Assembly (NCBI GenBank): GCA_013812265.1
Contig: JACCTQ010000196.1
Span: 1 to 18,086, forward strand
Length of the DNA stretch: 18,086 nt
Direction: 5' to 3'
Source of the DNA: Actinomycetota bacterium
GTDB taxonomy: Bacteria > Actinomycetota > Thermoleophilia > Gaiellales > Gaiellaceae
The position numbers were made by a program, and so were the translations under genes. Shown piece after piece: positions 17,052-18,086 of this stretch (position 1 is its first letter; the number at the start of each line of letters is the position of its first letter). The notes below the pieces were generated by a model. That model was given only the letters and a program-made list of their open reading frames with translations, did not search any database and had not been told where the DNA came from.

Positions 17052-18086
17052 TCAGACTGCGTCCGACCCGGGCCTGAACCGCTCTCCCGGCTGTCGCATC
17101 TCGCTCTCGTCCATCGGCCAGCGCTCGAGCGGATAATGGCACGCTGCCACCTGGCCGTCTCCCATCGGGTAGAGCGGCGGCGTCTCGACGTCGCAATGGC
17201 CCTCTTGGAAGCGGGGGCACCGCGGATGGAACCAGCACGCGCTCGGGGGGTTGATGGGATTCGGCACGTCGCCCTCGAGCACCATGCTCTGCCGCTGACG
17301 TCCCAGCGCGGGATTCGGTATCGGCACCGCCGAGAGGAGTGAACCCGTGTACGGGTGCTTGGGCTGCGAGTACAGCTGCGCCCGGGAGGCAAGCTCTACT
17401 GCATGCCCCAGGTACATGACCATGACGCGGTCCGAGATATGGCGCACGACGTTCAAGTCGTGCGCGATGAAGATGTAGGTCAGCCCGAACTCCTTCTGCA
17501 GATCCCGGAGCAGGTTGAGGATCTGAGCCTGCACCGACACGTCGAGGGCGGATACTGGCTCGTCGCAGACGATCAGCTTCGGGTTGACCGCGAGTGCGCG
17601 GGCGACTCCGATTCGCTGGCGCTGCCCGCCCGAGAACTCGTGCGGAAAGCGGTTGTAGTGCTCGGGGTTCAGACCGACCACCTCGAGCAACTCCTGCACC
17701 TTGCGCTTGATCTCGGCGGCTGTGCCGAGCTTGTGCACCTCCAGGGCCTCGGAGATGATGAAGCCGACGCGCTTGCGCGGGTTGAGCGACGCGTAGGGAT
17801 CCTGGAAGATCATCATCATCTCGCGCCGGATGGGACGCATGCGCGCCCGGTCGAGCTTCGTGATGTCCCGACCCTCGAAGATGATCCGCCCCCCGGTGGG
17901 CTCGAGCAGCCTCATGATGCATCGAGCCATGGTGGACTTGCCGCAGCCCGACTCGCCCACCACGCCCAGCGTCTCTCCCTGCTTCACGCTGAAGCTGACG
18001 CCGTCGACCGCCTTGACCGCCGCGACCTGCTTCTGGAACACGATCCCGCGCGTGACCGGGAAGTGCTTCTGGAGATTCTCGACGAC
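17052..18086 (-). CDS. Oligopeptide/dipeptide ABC transporter ATP-binding protein (OppF/DppF type), 5' end cut off
   Basis: This is the cytoplasmic ATPase of a peptide or nickel-type importer. The frame is open to the right edge, beginning VVENLQKHFPVTRGIVFQKQ, so a GTG at 18041 is internal and perhaps 5-10 residues are missing. Visible are Walker A GESGCGKST (about 44-52), Q-loop IFQDPYASLNP (93-103), signature FSGGQRQRIG (151-160), Walker B LIVCDEPVSALD (171-182) and the switch FIAHDLNVVRHIS. The C-terminal oligopeptide/HPY domain has PKHPYTGSLLSAVP and the cysteine cluster CWFHPRCP...C...ACHYP typical of OppF and DppF. An OppD partner and permeases should lie just beyond the edge. The substrate is not readable. 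Confidence 0.93.
   Translation of the reverse strand, partial: VVENLQKHFPVTRGIVFQKQVAAVKAVDGVSFSVKQGETLGVVGESGCGKSTMARCIMRLLEPTGGRIIFEGRDITKLDRARMRPIRREMMMIFQDPYASLNPRKRVGFIISEALEVHKLGTAAEIKRKVQELLEVVGLNPEHYNRFPHEFSGGQRQRIGVARALAVNPKLIVCDEPVSALDVSVQAQILNLLRDLQKEFGLTYIFIAHDLNVVRHISDRVMVMYLGHAVELASRAQLYSQPKHPYTGSLLSAVPIPNPALGRQRQSMVLEGDVPNPINPPSACWFHPRCPRFQEGHCDVETPPLYPMGDGQVAACHYPLERWPMDESEMRQPGERFRPGSDAV

Noticed and set aside
17050..17922. N-terminal extension of the small membrane protein frame over the ABC ATPase
   Set aside because: The extension is Arg/Ala/Pro-rich and out of frame with a certain OppF-type gene; credible protein begins at ATG 17049.

Overview
This 18 kb window is high-GC bacterial chromosome. 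Almost every convincing gene lies on the minus strand, so transcription runs from high to low coordinates. GTG starts are frequent, neighbouring genes overlap by GTGA or sit 2-9 nt apart, several starts look leaderless (TAnnnT about 7 nt before the start codon), and there is an LCP-family cell-envelope protein. Together these suggest an actinobacterial lineage, perhaps Thermoleophilia (Gaiellales or Solirubrobacterales). That placement is inference; no rRNA or other marker in the window confirms it.

Layout in transcription order. (1) 18086-16678: the 3' part of an OppF-type oligopeptide ABC ATPase, coupled to a small three-helix membrane protein. (2) 16602-16108: a zinc-finger anti-sigma-like protein without an adjacent sigma factor, preceded by an ECF-like promoter. 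(3) 15867-13911: atpD-atpC (F1 beta and epsilon), detached from the rest of the ATP synthase operon. (4) 13838-9014: cobalamin-dependent methionine synthase metH followed 7 nt later by a YbdK-type glutamate-cysteine ligase. (5) 8947-5214: a three-domain LCP envelope-glycan ligase, UDP-glucose 6-dehydrogenase and a cupin, forming a small envelope-sugar operon. (6) 4987-3275: a MerR-type regulator and S-adenosylhomocysteine hydrolase. (7) 2806-381: methylthioribose-1-phosphate isomerase mtnA overlapping a UAP1-type UDP-sugar pyrophosphorylase.

Two themes recur. One is the methyl and sulfur cycle: metH, ahcY, mtnA and a glutamate-cysteine ligase are all present, with a MerR regulator next to ahcY. 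The other is nucleotide-sugar supply and envelope glycan assembly: UDP-sugar pyrophosphorylase, UDP-glucose dehydrogenase, cupin and LCP ligase.

The most unusual structure is non-coding. Three unrelated inverted-repeat elements of nearly equal size (about 157-169 bp) occupy the intergenic gaps at 176-344, 2978-3134 and 5053-5214. The third has a clean TAA target duplication and sits exactly at the stop codon of the cupin gene. I found no tRNA, rRNA, CRISPR array, complete transposase gene, or clear candidate for a wholly new multi-gene system.
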